Assembly (NCBI GenBank): GCA_021014325.1
Contig: CM037463.1
Coordinates: 22,638,026-22,702,025, forward strand
DNA length: 64,000 nt
From: Plazaster borealis
Lineage: Eukaryota; Echinodermata; Asteroidea; Forcipulatida; Labidiasteridae
Direction of reading: 5' to 3'
A model generated the notes under the pieces. That model saw only the letters and a program-made list of their open reading frames with translations, was not told the DNA's origin and ran no database searches. Position numbers and translations under genes: made by a program. This document shows positions 1 through 11,099 of the stretch, one piece after another; the stretch's first letter is position 1; each line of letters begins with the position of its first letter.

Positions 1-27
1 TCAACTACATTATTACAAAATGGGGTC

Positions 28-406
28 GTAGATAGACATTTTCATTTGGGGGGGGGTGGGGGCAAAGATAAATTTTGGGGGCAGGGAAAGAAGAGATTAT
101 CATTATATATTAATATGATAGTTGATACACCCACTACATACACACCAATGCAGTTCAAAAACAGTAAAATAGTAGTTTTGGTTGAAAAAAACAAAAAAAA
201 AAAAAAAAAAAAAATCTTAAATCTTTTATTTTTTTTAAAAAACTTTTCGACTAAATATAATTAAATTAAAAATTATTAAGTTACCAAGTGAAGTATCAGT
301 TTAGAGTTGTAAGGTATTAGGCTCTCTTAAATTAATAAAAAAATTACTTTAATAATGTTATTGTTGTATAAATTATTTCAACATAATAAAATATAATAAT
401 TGTGAC

Positions 407-438
<32 letters not shown>

Positions 439-1196
439 CAAAAATTGTTTGTGTAATTAATTATAATAATCACATAAATGTGTGTGCTGTGTGTGCTGTA
501 AGCTAGTCTACCAGTATTCTTCCAGTATTACTCTCGAAATTCTCTTCGGGAATTCTTTTCTCGGCATGCTCCATGCAATACTCTCATGGTATCACTCATC
601 AGAATCAACATCTTTTATTTCTTCTTCCCTTTTCCCGGTGTTGGAGGCAGGCAAATGGAGCACGAGGGATAAAATGGAGAAGAAAATGGTCTTACCTTTT
701 TTTAAGCTACCTTTTGCTGTTTAAATCTCCCTTTTGTGCTGTTGTGTTTACGGGTTTACGGAGTTGTGTTTATGGAGCTAATGGTCTGCGTTCGCTCTCT
801 GCGGCTGCTTACCGTCTCCTGTTACCGTCCCATATAAATACCATATAAACACAGCGCGTTACATGCGTCGTCAGCGGATGTCAGCGCACAGGAGCAGTGC
901 CAAGCAGTGCCATGAAATTGGGCCCACGTATTAAACTGAACTACTTCACTCTCTGTAACCGCAAACCGCAAAACCACAACATACATTTTACAACCATACA
1001 CCGCGCGTACACGTTTTGTCGGCATGACTGGTTTTTACTTTTACGGCAGCATTTTATGCAGCCTTAAACGATTTATATATTATAAGAATATAATTTTCTG
1101 TGATTTCATATGGGGGGGCAAGAGGGGGGGCAAGGGTTCTGAGCGGGGGGGCGCAGGCCCGCTGCCCCCCCCCCCTCTGGTGACGCCACTGGATTG
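28..1196 (-). repeat. G/C-run repeat at left edge, interrupted
   Basis: The ends GTAGATAGACATTTTCATTT (28-49) and CCCCCTCTGGTGACGCCACT (about 1173-1192) match the element at 63610-63826 in inverse orientation, but about 950 bp separate the two parts. Confidence 0.6.
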
Positions 1197-1991
1197 AGCA
1201 TGCATTCCTTCATTTAACCCTCAGTGTTCATCGAGACTATTGTGAAAAACCTGCGAATGGATCCTTTTGCAAATGGCGTCGTGTATTCAAGATTTATAGT
1301 ATTCGCCATTTCATTCAATTTTTAGTGTGTACCCTTCTTCAACATTGAGTTGAACTTTTCAATAATGACGACAGAGGTTTAGGGGTTTCGTTTTTTGCGA
1401 CTTTATACAAACTAAGCGTGGATTTTTGTTTAATGTTCAATATTTTTAGGATCATATAGTTTTAGATCCAGTTGTTAGCCTGCAGTGCATTGGATCGAGT
1501 GTTTTGGGGTCAAATATATTGCAAACATAATAATATGACTTAAGGTGTACTAAAAGTGAAATTTTCAAAGTTTCGTTTTTATTTTTAAAGTTTAAGGTTT
1601 AATTTCTATTTTTGTAGTTGCAATTATAAAAAAATTTTAGGGTGTGGTCAGACACATTTTTCATTGTTGACTTGTATTTTATTTTGTATAGTGTGCAGAC
1701 TATAATGGGATTGTAAGTCAGTGATTAACGCTGGATCGTGTATTTTTAACAAGTCATATTTTGCGTGAACATCAACCATCCTTCGTGCCGGACTCTTTTT
1801 TTGAAGTCACGTCAGGCTTTAGCTGAAACTATTAATGAGGAGGAGGAGGGGAGGGGGGGGGGCTTGGACAAGGAGGAGTTTCCTGTTCAGCTGATTTAAA
1901 TGCGTAATCGATATAGCATTGAAGCTACAAACTGCGTGTGTGAAGCTTTTTTCGAAAAGCCTATAGTGAAGACGGAGTAAATAAGAATATA

Positions 1992-2557
1992 CACTGCAAA
2001 AACTGGGGTGTTAAAATTGACACCGTGTGTTGTCACATTATAGATACCGAAGAGAGAATCACAATTAACATTAGGGTGCTATAATAACACCAGTGTCTCC
2101 TGACGATGACTAGAGCAAGCTAGTCGAAACGTTGAGACCAATCCAAGAACTGACTCCGCGGTAGTACTGTTAATTACGATCCTATAAGCTAAAGTAGTAG
2201 TCCCAGCCTATTTCTATACCTTCCGCCCAGGTAATAGTTAATAAACAGGACAGTTCTTTTCAGAACTGAGAAGTCTCCCGAACACCCGAACAATCTACTC
2301 CGCGGTAGTAGAATTAAGCAAGACAGTTCTCTAAGAACAAACTCTACCTGGCAAGTAGATACACACATGGTGTTACCGCAAACCAAATATATTGATACCT
2401 CACCATGCAATGCCTCAAATCCTATACCAGTGTAATCGTTTTTGGCAGACATTGGTGTTATTTTAACACCCTTTGGTGTAAATTTTGATTCTTTATTGGT
2501 ATATATATATGTGACAACATCTATGGTGTCAATTTTAACACCCCAGTTTTTGCAGTG
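1992..2557. mobile_element. MITE F with internal insertion
   Basis: CACTGCAAAAACTGGGGTGT to CCCAGTTTTTGCAGTG, flanked by TA on both sides. The interior (about 2100-2430) includes a repeat shared with 29445-29580 in inverted orientation. Confidence 0.85.
2270..2415 (-). repeat. Repeat G inside MITE F
   Basis: Inverse match of 29445-29580 (CACCATGCAATG, CTACTCCGCGGTAGTAGAA, ACACATGGTGTTACCGCAA). Confidence 0.75.
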
Positions 2558-2679
2558 TACTCAGTTCTTCTGCGCTTTAATACATGGGGCGTCTCAAAGC
2601 GCACATTGGTTTTTTACAAGGTATGTGGAGCTATGTTCGAAACATAACACCAGTTCCTTTACATAGTGCCATGTAATGG

Positions 2680-2955
2680 TTTACAAGGTCCTGTGGTGCA
2701 ATCTGCAGCCAACCATACTATTACTAGAAAACAGAGGGGTGAACCTCTTTCTCTTAACGACAAGTGCATTTTACGTGCATTACACACTGCACCGACAGCG
2801 TTACGTCCCATTCGAAGGGCAAAGCATGAGTGAGCGTCTTGCCCAAAAGACACAATGTCAAGACCGGGACTCGAACCCACACTCAGCTGATTGGAAACAC
2901 CAGAGCTTGAGTCCAGTGTGCTCGACCGCTCGGCCACGACACGCGCACGCGATTG
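2680..2955 (-). mobile_element. tRNA-Leu-derived SINE, divergent subfamily
   Basis: Head near 2955 with GTGGCCGAGCGG box A and GGGTTCGAGTCCCGG box B on the minus strand; the body differs from the main subfamily. Confidence 0.8.
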
Positions 2956-3183
2956 ATCAATTTCAGTCACCCTACCCTACTGTACTGTTGAGTTGATAGA
3001 TTTTTTGTTTTGTAAGAGACTGAGCCGCCTAAAAATTACACCAGTTTTAACTGAAGCTGATGTTTGTAATGTGCAGTAGTCAGGAGAAGTTTTTCTTTGT
3101 CTCCTACCGTGAGTGTTTTATACGGAGTTCCTAAAGGGACATAGGTGGGGGAAAAAACTTGAAAAGGGGGATCTTGAAAAATA

Positions 3184-3310
3184 TCTTCGTTCGAACGAAA
3201 CAAATCTTTATTCGAACGAAATAAATCTTCGTTCGAACGAAACAAAATCTTCGTTCTTACGAAAATAATCTTCTTTCGAACGAATTTTTTCCCCCCGTTC
3301 GAACAAAGAT
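3184..3310. repeat. 21-22-bp minisatellite built on a palindrome
   Basis: Five units start near 3184, 3205, 3226, 3248 and 3269, with a relic near 3295. The core TTCGTTCGAACGAA is self-complementary. On the minus strand it would encode an FRSNEDL heptad, but no gene context supports translation. Confidence 0.85.
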
Positions 3311-3389
3311 TTCCCCCCCCCCGATTTGTTTGTCCACCTCTGCCCCTTTAGAGACTCCGTAGAAGTGATAGCCAACATTGTCACCTTTT

Positions 3390-3585
3390 GGGCCCAATTT
3401 CATAGAGTTGCTTAAGCACAAAAAGTACCTAAGCACAACAAAATTAAGCTTACCAGAGTAAAGGTAACCAGCCAAAATACCATGCCACATGTACAATATG
3501 TGACTGGTATCCTGCTTATTTTTGCTTAGCAGCAAATTTTTAAGGCAATATTTTCTGCTTAAATAGCTCTATGAAATTAGGCTCA
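3390..3585. mobile_element. Palindromic MITE N (GGGCCCAATTTCATAGAG)
   Basis: GGGCCCAATTTCATAGAGTT with inverse TAGCTCTATGAAATTAGGCTC; GCTTAAGC/TTGCTTAGCA motifs inside. A diverged relative lies at about 36017-36175. Confidence 0.8.
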
Positions 3586-3647
3586 GTTCTTAAGTATAGA
3601 CACTGATTATGTTTGGCAGATGGCAACGCCAGTGGAACAGATAGGGA

Positions 3648-4059
3648 AGGATATTGTTATTTGGTTTTACCCGTACACCGATGTGTGTAAAGCACTGTAT
3701 ACTCAGTACTTTCCCGAGTCCTGTGAACAAAAATCACAGGCATATTACTCGGGTGGGATTCGAACCCACGACTTTTGCCAATCTAGAGCAGATGTCTTAC
3801 CAACTAGACCACCGAGATTGCCCGGTAGCTAGAGGCAGTTCGAATCCTATATTTTAGCAGCGGGGACCGCGACAATTTAATAGATGTTAAATTTGCATCG
3901 GGGATAAAGAATATTGTTATTTGGTTTTACCCGTACACCGATGTGTGTTTTTTTCACAGGACTCGGGAAAGTACTGAGTATACAGTGCTTTACACACATC
4001 GGTGTACGGGTAAAACCAAATAACAATATTCTTTATCCCCGATGCAAATTTAACATCTT
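3648..4059 (-). mobile_element. Foldback tRNA-derived SINE, copy 1
   Basis: Same architecture as the copy at 6651-7081, with the tRNA-like head at about 3745-3825 on the minus strand. Perfect 65-bp inverted arms lie at 3883-3947 and 3993-4057. No clear target duplication. Confidence 0.8.
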
Positions 4060-4164
4060 TGATCGTGTGAGTTTTAAACCAAGGTCTGTCTGACAACTTA
4101 GAATCGTCACCAATTTTGCTCTCGTTTTGTTTGGCAGTCACGGACGTACAAAACATATACCGAA

Positions 4165-4265
4165 AAAAAGAAAACAAATTTACACCAATATAAATGCATT
4201 CGTGTTATTCTAACACCCTATGGTGTTAATTTTGATTCTCTCTGGGGTATGTGTCATGGTTACGA
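4165..4265. repeat. MITE F relic
   Basis: TTACACCAATATAAATGC...TAACACCCTATGGTGTTAAT core without recognisable termini. Confidence 0.55.
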
Positions 4266-4334
4266 TATTTCATGTTAAATTCTACCCCACGGATCCAGAT
4301 TTTCCAGAAAAATGCAACAATTATGTATTTTCCC

Positions 4335-4977
4335 TTAAAGGCACTGGACACTTTGTCAATTACTCAAAATAATAGTTAGCATAAAAACTTACTTGGTAAC
4401 GATCAATGGAGATCTGTTGATAGTATAAAACATTGTGAGAAACGGCTCCCTCTGAAGTAACGTCGTTTTTGAGAAAAAAGTAATTTCTCAATAAAATATT
4501 TGAATTCATTTCGAGACCTCACGCGTGAGGTCTCGAAATCACATCTGAAAGCACACAACTTCGTGTTTTTTCTTCTATTATTATCTCGCAACTTCGATGA
4601 CCAATTGAGTTCAAATTTTCACAGGTTTGTTATTTTGTGCATATGTTGAAATACACCAAGTGAGAAGACTGGTCTTTGACAATTACCAAAGGTGTCCAGT
4701 GTCTTTAAAGGTATCGTGCACGTTTGGTAATGACTCAAAACAAATATTAGCATAAAAACTTACTTGGTAGCAACGGAGAGCTGTTGATAATAATAATAGC
4801 TTCTTGCAAGAAGTTTTTCTTCCTATATCTGAAAGCACACAAATTTGTACAACAAGGGTGTTTTTTCTTTTATCATTTTCTTCCAACTTCGATGACCAAT
4901 TTATTTTATGTATGTTGGGATACACTAAGTGAGAACACTGTCTTTGACAATTTCCAAACGTGTTCAGTGCCTTTAAG
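4335..4977. mobile_element. Two abutting family-A TTAA MITEs
   Basis: Copy 1 4335-4709 is full length. Copy 2 4705-4977 is internally deleted. Termini TTAA-AGGCACTGGACAC and its inverse; the two share one TTTAAA junction. Confidence 0.85.
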
Positions 4978-5060
4978 CCTTGTTGAGAATTAAAATCAAG
5001 TGCTGGAGATAAACTTTTAACCGTACCTGGCGATATAATACTGTTGAATGATAGTCCGAT

Positions 5061-5519
5061 TTAACGGTAGGGTCATAAATTGTGTTTTGTCAACGTAAAG
5101 TTGATTTAAAATCATGCACATGTAATAGTTTCAGCTAAATACGGTGTCTATACTTGCTGAGAAAATAGAGAAACAAAAGTGTCATGGTATTTTCACGTCG
5201 AATCCGTCCACGTTTAGCGAGGTGACAGCGGGTACCAACCGCATCTCTGCATGGCTGCATCATTCGCGAACGGCCACCAACCCTCGGAAATCTGAGAAAC
5301 GATTCATTCCCGAATCGTTTCTCAGATTCAAATGTTTTGGGCGAAAAATTGTATAGACCAATTGTATAGACTTCGAAGGGAATCCTTTCTTAAAATAGTT
5401 TTTACTAATCAACAGCTGCAGTGCTATTCACCATGGAGCTGTAATGGTCTCACCAAGTAAGTTTTTATGGTCATTTATTTGTAATACCAATCTATGACCG
5501 TAGAGCCTAAACGTAGCAC
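5061..5519. mobile_element. Family-C TTAA MITE
   Basis: TTAACGGTAGGGTCATAAAT to CCAATCTATGACCGTAGAGC, with the central palindrome GAGAAACGATTC...GAATCGTTTCTC. Confidence 0.75.
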
Positions 5520-5838
5520 ATCTTTAACCAGATGACTGTTCTTTCCCTGTGGGACTGGTATCGTGACATTTACATAAACCAATTTGTGAATCGTTTTAAA
5601 ATTATCTTGAGGTTAAGAGTCTTGTAATTGGTGTCTGTATGAATAAATAATTAAATATTTGAAGATAGGCCAACATTTAGATTATATCGGGGCTTTAAAA
5701 ATACACGTTATAAAGAGTTGAAGTATTGGCAATTTCTATGTAGGTTTTTTCCCCGAATTTTCGGCAAAAAGGCAGCCCATTTCACTTTCATGCATTTGTA
5801 CTCTTGCTTTATTTTAGCATGGTTTACAAATTGCACTG

Positions 5839-6190
5839 CGTGTGAAAGGACAACAATGTTGGAAAAGAGCACCGGACTCAAGCTCTGGTGTTTCTGATCA
5901 GCAGAGTGTGGGTGCGAGTCCCGGTCATGACACTTGTATCCTTGAGCAAGATGCTTGACCATAGTTGATTTGTCCTTCGGATGGAACATATAGGTTCCGT
6001 GTAATAGGATTTGTAGTGCTGGTAAAAGAAACTAGAACACTTATCGTGGAAGAGAAGGGGTTAACCCCAGTGTTTCTGGTTCACACAGCAAGCATCCTTG
6101 TTTACAGGTTTCCTCAGGCTTGCGAGCTACAGTGATTAAGTTCACTTGTGAGGCATCCTTGGTTTCGTACCACGAAATATGTAATAATAA
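5839..6190 (+). mobile_element. tRNA-Leu-derived SINE
   Basis: Head GAGCACCGGACTCAAGCTCT with the CAA anticodon position, box B GGTGCGAGTCC. Body ends in TTGGTTTCGTACCACGAAAT and (AAT)n. Box A is damaged. Confidence 0.87.
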
Positions 6191-6340
6191 TAATATATGT
6201 GAGAAAGGTCCCCCCCACAATTATGCTCCCATTGTTCCCCAGTATGACATGATTACGGTCGAACTATATAGGCTCCTAATCATATTTGACACATGCACCG
6301 AGCACACACCAACAAAAAGGCGCAACCGCCATACAGTGGT

Positions 6341-7353
6341 ATAGATTGTGCAAGTCTCGTGCGTAATCGAAAATGAGAAAACAACTCGAACAAATAGAAT
6401 ATTCTTCTATGAAATCAAATTTGCTTTTTAAATTACATTATTTGTACAGTTTGCTTGGAAATAAAAAGCACCCATAGCAATTTGTTATAAATACAATTTC
6501 TTTTTTGTTTTACTCAAATTATTTGTTAAAACTAACATTGAAACAAAATTAAAACTTGGGACGAGGATGGTTATTTTCTAGAAAACCATTTGCCAATCAC
6601 GCCCGAATTTGTGCGACCATTACATGTTTAATGATAACATGAACGTTATAATATTATATTTGTTTTTTACCCGTACACCGATGTGTGTAAAGCACTGTAT
6701 ACTCAGTACTTTCCCGAGTCCTGTGAAAAACAATCACAGGCATATTACTCGGATGGGATTCGAACCCACGACCTTTGCAATTCTAGAGCAGATGTCTTAC
6801 CAACTAGACCACCGAGATTGCCCGGTAGCTAGAGGCAGTTCGAATCCTATATTTTAGCAGCGGGGACCGCGACAATTTAATAGATGTTAAATTTGCATCG
6901 GGGATAAAGAATATTATATTTGTTTTTACCCGTACACCGATGTGTGTAAAGCACTGTATACTCAGTACTTTCCCGAGTCCTGTTTTTTCACAGGACTCGG
7001 GAAAGTACTGAGTATCACACATCGGTGTACGGGTAAAAAACAAATATAATATTCTTTATCCCCGATGCAAATTTAACATCTATGAACGTTATAGTTGGGC
7101 AAAAATTCTTGAATGTTTACAAGAAACCGGAAACGGATGTCACGTCTTATCCTCGGGTTTTCTTTCTTGATTTGTGAAATTTATTTTACTTTCACAGGTT
7201 AAATGTTACTTTCCCAACAATGATATAATTGTTTATAGCCATGAACTATGTTAAACTAAAGTATCTGAAGAAACAGAATCGTGCATACTCAATAATGGTT
7301 AGGACCACCTTGGTCCAGGAAGTTCAAATACGCGCGAGACTTGCTCGGTCTAT
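6341..7353 (+). mobile_element. Non-autonomous TIR element P, copy 1 (interrupted by the SINE)
   Basis: Termini ATAGATTGTGCAAGTCTCGT and its diverged inverse CGCGAGACTTGCTCGGTCTAT. It matches 26074-26975 in inverted orientation over its whole length apart from the SINE. No transposase frame. Confidence 0.7.
6641..7093 (-). mobile_element. Foldback tRNA-derived SINE, copy 2, with 12-bp target duplication
   Basis: Element 6651-7081 flanked by ATGAACGTTATA at 6639-6650 and 7082-7093. Minus-strand tRNA-like head at about 6745-6825 with box A-like TGGTCTAGTTGG and box B GGTTCGAATCC. The tail sequence (ACCCGTACACCGATGTGTG family) occurs three times: at the left end, in the middle and inverted at the right. 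6883-7080 folds as a near-perfect hairpin. The transposon around it has a paralogue near 26350 without the SINE. Confidence 0.85.
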
Positions 7354-8144
7354 TTGTGCATAGCAAGCATTATCAGGTCAAATAAAGGGTGTATAAACTT
7401 TTCGAACCTATAGTGCAAGCCTATCAAGTTATTTAACCAATGGCAATCAAGGAGTACCGGGCAGAAGGTCACGAGGGACCGTGTGGAAGGTTAATACATA
7501 ATAATGAATATTCATTATTATGTGGAGGTTCTTCGAGACAGTAACGCCCCCAATGGTTAGTAACGATTTTCTGACACATGGAGGGAACTATTTGATATTT
7601 TCAAAGATCGATAAGTCTTCAAAAGACAGCAACTGATGGCGAGGAATTTTTACTGAAGTTCAGTGTCAATCGACGTTGATTTCGTTATTGGCCAAATTGG
7701 GTTAGTGCGAATTACAACCCTTAACTTTATCATAATGCTAGAATTTAAGAAACTATTCAAACAAAAATACAAAATTTAAGGAAACTGAGAGTTACAATCT
7801 GCGTTTCCATGTTTCTGGTCTAAATTGTCGTAGAAAGAAATAAAACTTTGATAAATAACACGTCTTTCTGAGTACAAAGGGAGAAGATGACGTCATTCCA
7901 ATCTGATTTGCCTTTTCACAATTACATAAAATAGTATTTATTTATTTATTTATTTCCATTAACAAAACTCCATAAAGGAAGAGGATAAAAAAACACGTAA
8001 ATAAATATGTTTGTCAATCACAGTCGATCAAGAATGCCAATGTCTTCGCAATCGAGTAATTGATTTACGATAAAACACTGTTTTGACACCATCACAAATA
8101 TCATAGTCTACATTATAAACGGTATAGATTGAATTTTCGTCTCA
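7354..8144. other. Intergenic or intron, nothing recognised
   Basis: Unique-looking A/T-rich DNA with a perfect ATAATGAATATTCATTAT palindrome near 7500 and a (TTTA)n run near 7937. No exon or repeat supported. Confidence 0.5.
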
Positions 8145-8518
8145 TTTAAAGGCACTGAACACGTTTGGTAATTGTCAAAGACCAGTGTTCTCACTAGGTG
8201 TATCCCAACATATGCATAAAATAACAAGCCTGTAAAAATTTGGGCTCAATTGGTCATCGAAGTGGCAAGAAAATTATGAAAGAAAAAAATACCCTTGTTG
8301 TATAAATTGGTGTGCTTTCAGATAGTAATAAAAGCTTCTTGCAAGAAGTTGTTATTAACTTAGTGAGAAATTACCTCTTTCTCAAAAACTACGTTACTTC
8401 AGAGGGAGTCGTTTCCTACAATGTTTAATACTATCAATAGCTCTCCGTTGCTCGGTACCAAGTCAGTTTTTATGTTAATTATTTTGAGTAATTACCAAAC
8501 GTGTACAGTGCCTTTAAA
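8145..8518. mobile_element. Family-A TTAA MITE
   Basis: About 370 bp, with TTTAAAGGCACTGAACACG and its inverse at the ends and a central AAGCTTCTTGCAAGAAGTT palindrome. Confidence 0.88.
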
Positions 8519-8776
8519 GTATCTTGTATGCATCAAAAATCATCCATCGCGTCTCAGAGGGTGAGCTAAGAAAGACCTTGTTTAAGTATTGTTGTTAAAA
8601 AAAAACTAAATTAAATTACCATGTGGTTGTGGAAACCAGATACGGTAAAGTGGACAGACCTTTTGAGAGACGGTGCGAGAGCGGCCTCGTGAAGACATCG
8701 GGATTTATCAAACGATAACTTAGTTGGGAATAATGGACATGCACACAGCCACTTGTAAACTACCGGAGAAACTCAC

Positions 8777-8841
8777 CTGAAAGATACCGTAGCCTCCTGT
8801 ATTTAAACCGTCGCTTAGTGGTGCACCTCGTTTCCCATTGC
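8777..8841 (-). CDS. Candidate second exon of the minus-strand secreted protein
   Basis: A 65-nt minus-strand segment lies between acceptor TTTCGTCCACAG and donor CAG|GTGAGT. Entered in the phase left by the exon at 10909-11008 it is open and reads GNGKRGAPLSDG then LNTGGYGIFQ, ending in phase 0. The GKR tribasic-like site would be compatible with a processed precursor, but no known peptide is recognised. The 2.1-kb interval between the exons holds a MITE, a SINE and a TTG microsatellite, as expected of an intron here. No third exon was found below 8777. Confidence 0.33.
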
Positions 8842-8962
8842 CTGTGGACGAAATAAGAGTCTTGTAAGTTGTGTCTGTCTGAATAAATAATTAATATTTA
8901 AAGATAGGCCAACATTTAGATTATATCGGGGCTTTAAAAATACACGTTTCAAAGAGTTGAAG

Positions 8963-9338
8963 TTTAAAGGCACTGTACACGTTTGGTAATTACTCAAAAT
9001 ATATATTAACATAAAAACTGACTTGGTAACGAGCAACGGAGAGCTGTTGATCGTATAAAACATTGTGAGAAACGACTCCCTCTGAAGTAACGTAGTTTTT
9101 GAGAAAGAGGTAATTTCTCACTAAAATAATAAAAACTTCTTGCAAGAAGTTTTTATTCCTATCTGAAAGCACACAAATTTGTACAACAAGGGTGTTTTTT
9201 TCTTTCATCATTTTCATGCAACTTCGATGACCAATTGAGCCCAAATTTTCACAGGCTTGTTATTTTATGCATATGTTGGGATACACCAAGTGAGAACACC
9301 GGTCTTTGACAATTAACAAACGTGTTCATTGCCTTTAA
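8963..9338. mobile_element. Family-A TTAA MITE with an in-window unfilled paralogue
   Basis: It interrupts a segment (8858-8962 joined to 9339-9415) that occurs uninterrupted at 5619-5805. This gives direct evidence of insertion at a TTAA-like site. Confidence 0.9.
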
Positions 9339-9493
9339 TGGCAATTTTTATGTAGGTTTTTCCCCAATTTTCGGCAAAAAGGCAGCCCATTTCACTTTCA
9401 TGCTTTTGTACTAAATCGATTTGCCTCTTCAGTTGAAACCATTATTCAATGCCACTTTGAGGCATGCGAATTTATATAGCATATATTTTGTAG

Positions 9494-9845
9494 TGTGTCG
9501 TGGCCGAGTGCTTTAGGAGCACGCACTCTGGTGTTTCTGATCAGTAGAGTGTGGGTTCGAGTCCCGGTCGTGGCCCTTGTGTCCTTGAGAAAGATGCTTT
9601 ACCATTATTATTTGCTTTATCCTTCGGATGGGACATTAAGCCATAGGTCCCGTGTATACTAGGATTGGTAGTGCACGTAAAAGAACCCAGAACACTTATC
9701 GCGGAAGAGTAGGGGTTAACCCTGGTGTTTCTGGTTCGCAAGCACCCTTGTTTACAGGTTTCCTCGGGCTTGCGAGCTACAGTGATTACGTTCACTTACG
9801 AGGTATCCTTGGTTTCATCACCATATATTTATAATAATAATAACA
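9494..9845 (+). mobile_element. tRNA-Leu-derived SINE, full length
   Basis: TGTCGTGGCCGAGTGCTTTA box A, GTGGGTTCGAGTCCCGGTCG box B, body with GTTTACAGGTTTCCTCGGGC, (AAT)n tail. Confidence 0.9.
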
Positions 9846-10252
9846 TTCAATTAAAATTATAACGCGTTCTTTTAAGCAGAGCGAAAACGGCATTAAACTA
9901 ATTACCGCAAGAATAGGCGCAAAAGCCGCTTCGCATTTGAATGCTGTTCGAGTGTTAAATTGAAAGGGTAATCGCAACGATTGGTATGAAAAGCCTTTTA
10001 CATAAGAACTGAATAGCAACTTACCACTACAAAGACTCCTACACTCTGAATTTCTACGGTTGCACACTGCACAAGTTTCTAAAAAGTGAAGGTAACTGAG
10101 AGTCAGAAGCATCAGGTAAAAGGGGTTACGTCAGACACACTACCCTGATGGGTTTATGTTTAATTTTATCACAGCATGCAATAACAATATCAAACTTTCC
10201 TCTGTGCCGGTAACTCCTCGAGTCGGGCTACGTCCCAAGCCCTCAAATATAA

Positions 10253-10295
<43 letters not shown>

Positions 10296-10297
10296 GC

Positions 10298-10388
<91 letters not shown>

Positions 10389-10389
10389 G
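10253..10389. repeat. (TTG)n microsatellite
   Basis: About 45 TTG units with a single CTG interruption. Poly-Asn and poly-Leu frames here are artefacts. Confidence 0.97.
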
Positions 10390-10607
10390 AATAAAGATAT
10401 CAACAAAGTAGGAAAACCACCAGCATTATAGGGCTAGGTGGCTCAGTTGGAGGTCGCAGGTTCTAATGCCGTTCAAGTCAATTTTCTTTTTTCCCAAAGA
10501 AATTGATTAGATAATTCGTACCGGTACCGACTTTCCTGTGAAATAAACGTCTGGAATTGTAATACAGGAAATATCAATTGAAAACCTCAAAAACCTTTGT
10601 GTGTGCG

Positions 10608-10762
10608 GAGTGTTTGTTTGTTTGTTTGGTTGTTGCTGTTGCTGTTGTTGTTGCTGTTTGTCGTCGTCAACTGTTGATGTTGCTGTTGTTGGGGTGTTTA
10701 TTTGTTTGTTTGGTTGTTTGTTTGTGTGTTTGTTTTTTGTTTATTTGTTTGGCTTTGTTTAA
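10608..10762. repeat. GTTT/TTG-rich low-complexity tract
   Basis: Alternating TGTTTGTTTG and TGTTGCTGTTG words with no coding sense. Confidence 0.8.
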
Positions 10763-10908
10763 ATACAGGATATAAAATTCGTCTCCCCTGAAACAATGAA
10801 GTTCTTTCCAATCAAAGGGTTATAAATTATGTTATGGTATTGACGTGGTCAACTTATCATCAAGTTAGAAAAAATGTTTCTCCAAAATAATGTTAGTTAA
10901 ATACTTAC

Positions 10909-11008
10909 CCGTTTGTATTTCTTTATTGGTTTTTCCTCCTAAGCAAAGACCCACCAAGACTGTCAGCGTGTACGATGCAAACAGAAAACGGCCGATTCGA
11001 CGCTCCAT
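10909..11008 (-). CDS. Candidate signal-peptide exon of an unidentified secreted protein
   Basis: On the minus strand an ATG at 11008 opens 33 codons with a basic N-terminus (MERRIGR) and a hydrophobic core (FLFASYTLTVLVGLCL). It ends at a strong donor, G|GTAAGT, at 10908-10907 in phase 1. Basic start, hydrophobic core and consensus donor together suggest the first coding exon of a secreted or membrane protein. I do not recognise the family. A possible second exon with matching phase is at 8841-8777. An in-frame upstream ATG would add 22 less signal-like residues. Chance ORF plus donor remains possible. Confidence 0.4.
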
Positions 11009-11099
11009 AGTATCCTTCCAAGATGGACACCGTAATATCCACTTCAGCCGAGGACGAGACGTCTGTGACAGTGGATGCACGGTCTGGTATTTTCAGGTG

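Noticed and set aside
3184..3310. CRISPR-like array
   Set aside because: Units are contiguous without unique spacers and the genome is eukaryotic; same for 17119-17182 and 31875-32310.
6745..6825. tRNA gene on the minus strand
   Set aside because: Same tRNA-like head recurs at 3745-3825 within the foldback SINE; acceptor and anticodon stems are imperfect.
9494..9580. tRNA-Leu gene
   Set aside because: The cloverleaf is part of a multi-copy SINE with a long body and lacks an intact acceptor stem; all Leu-like copies in the window share this.
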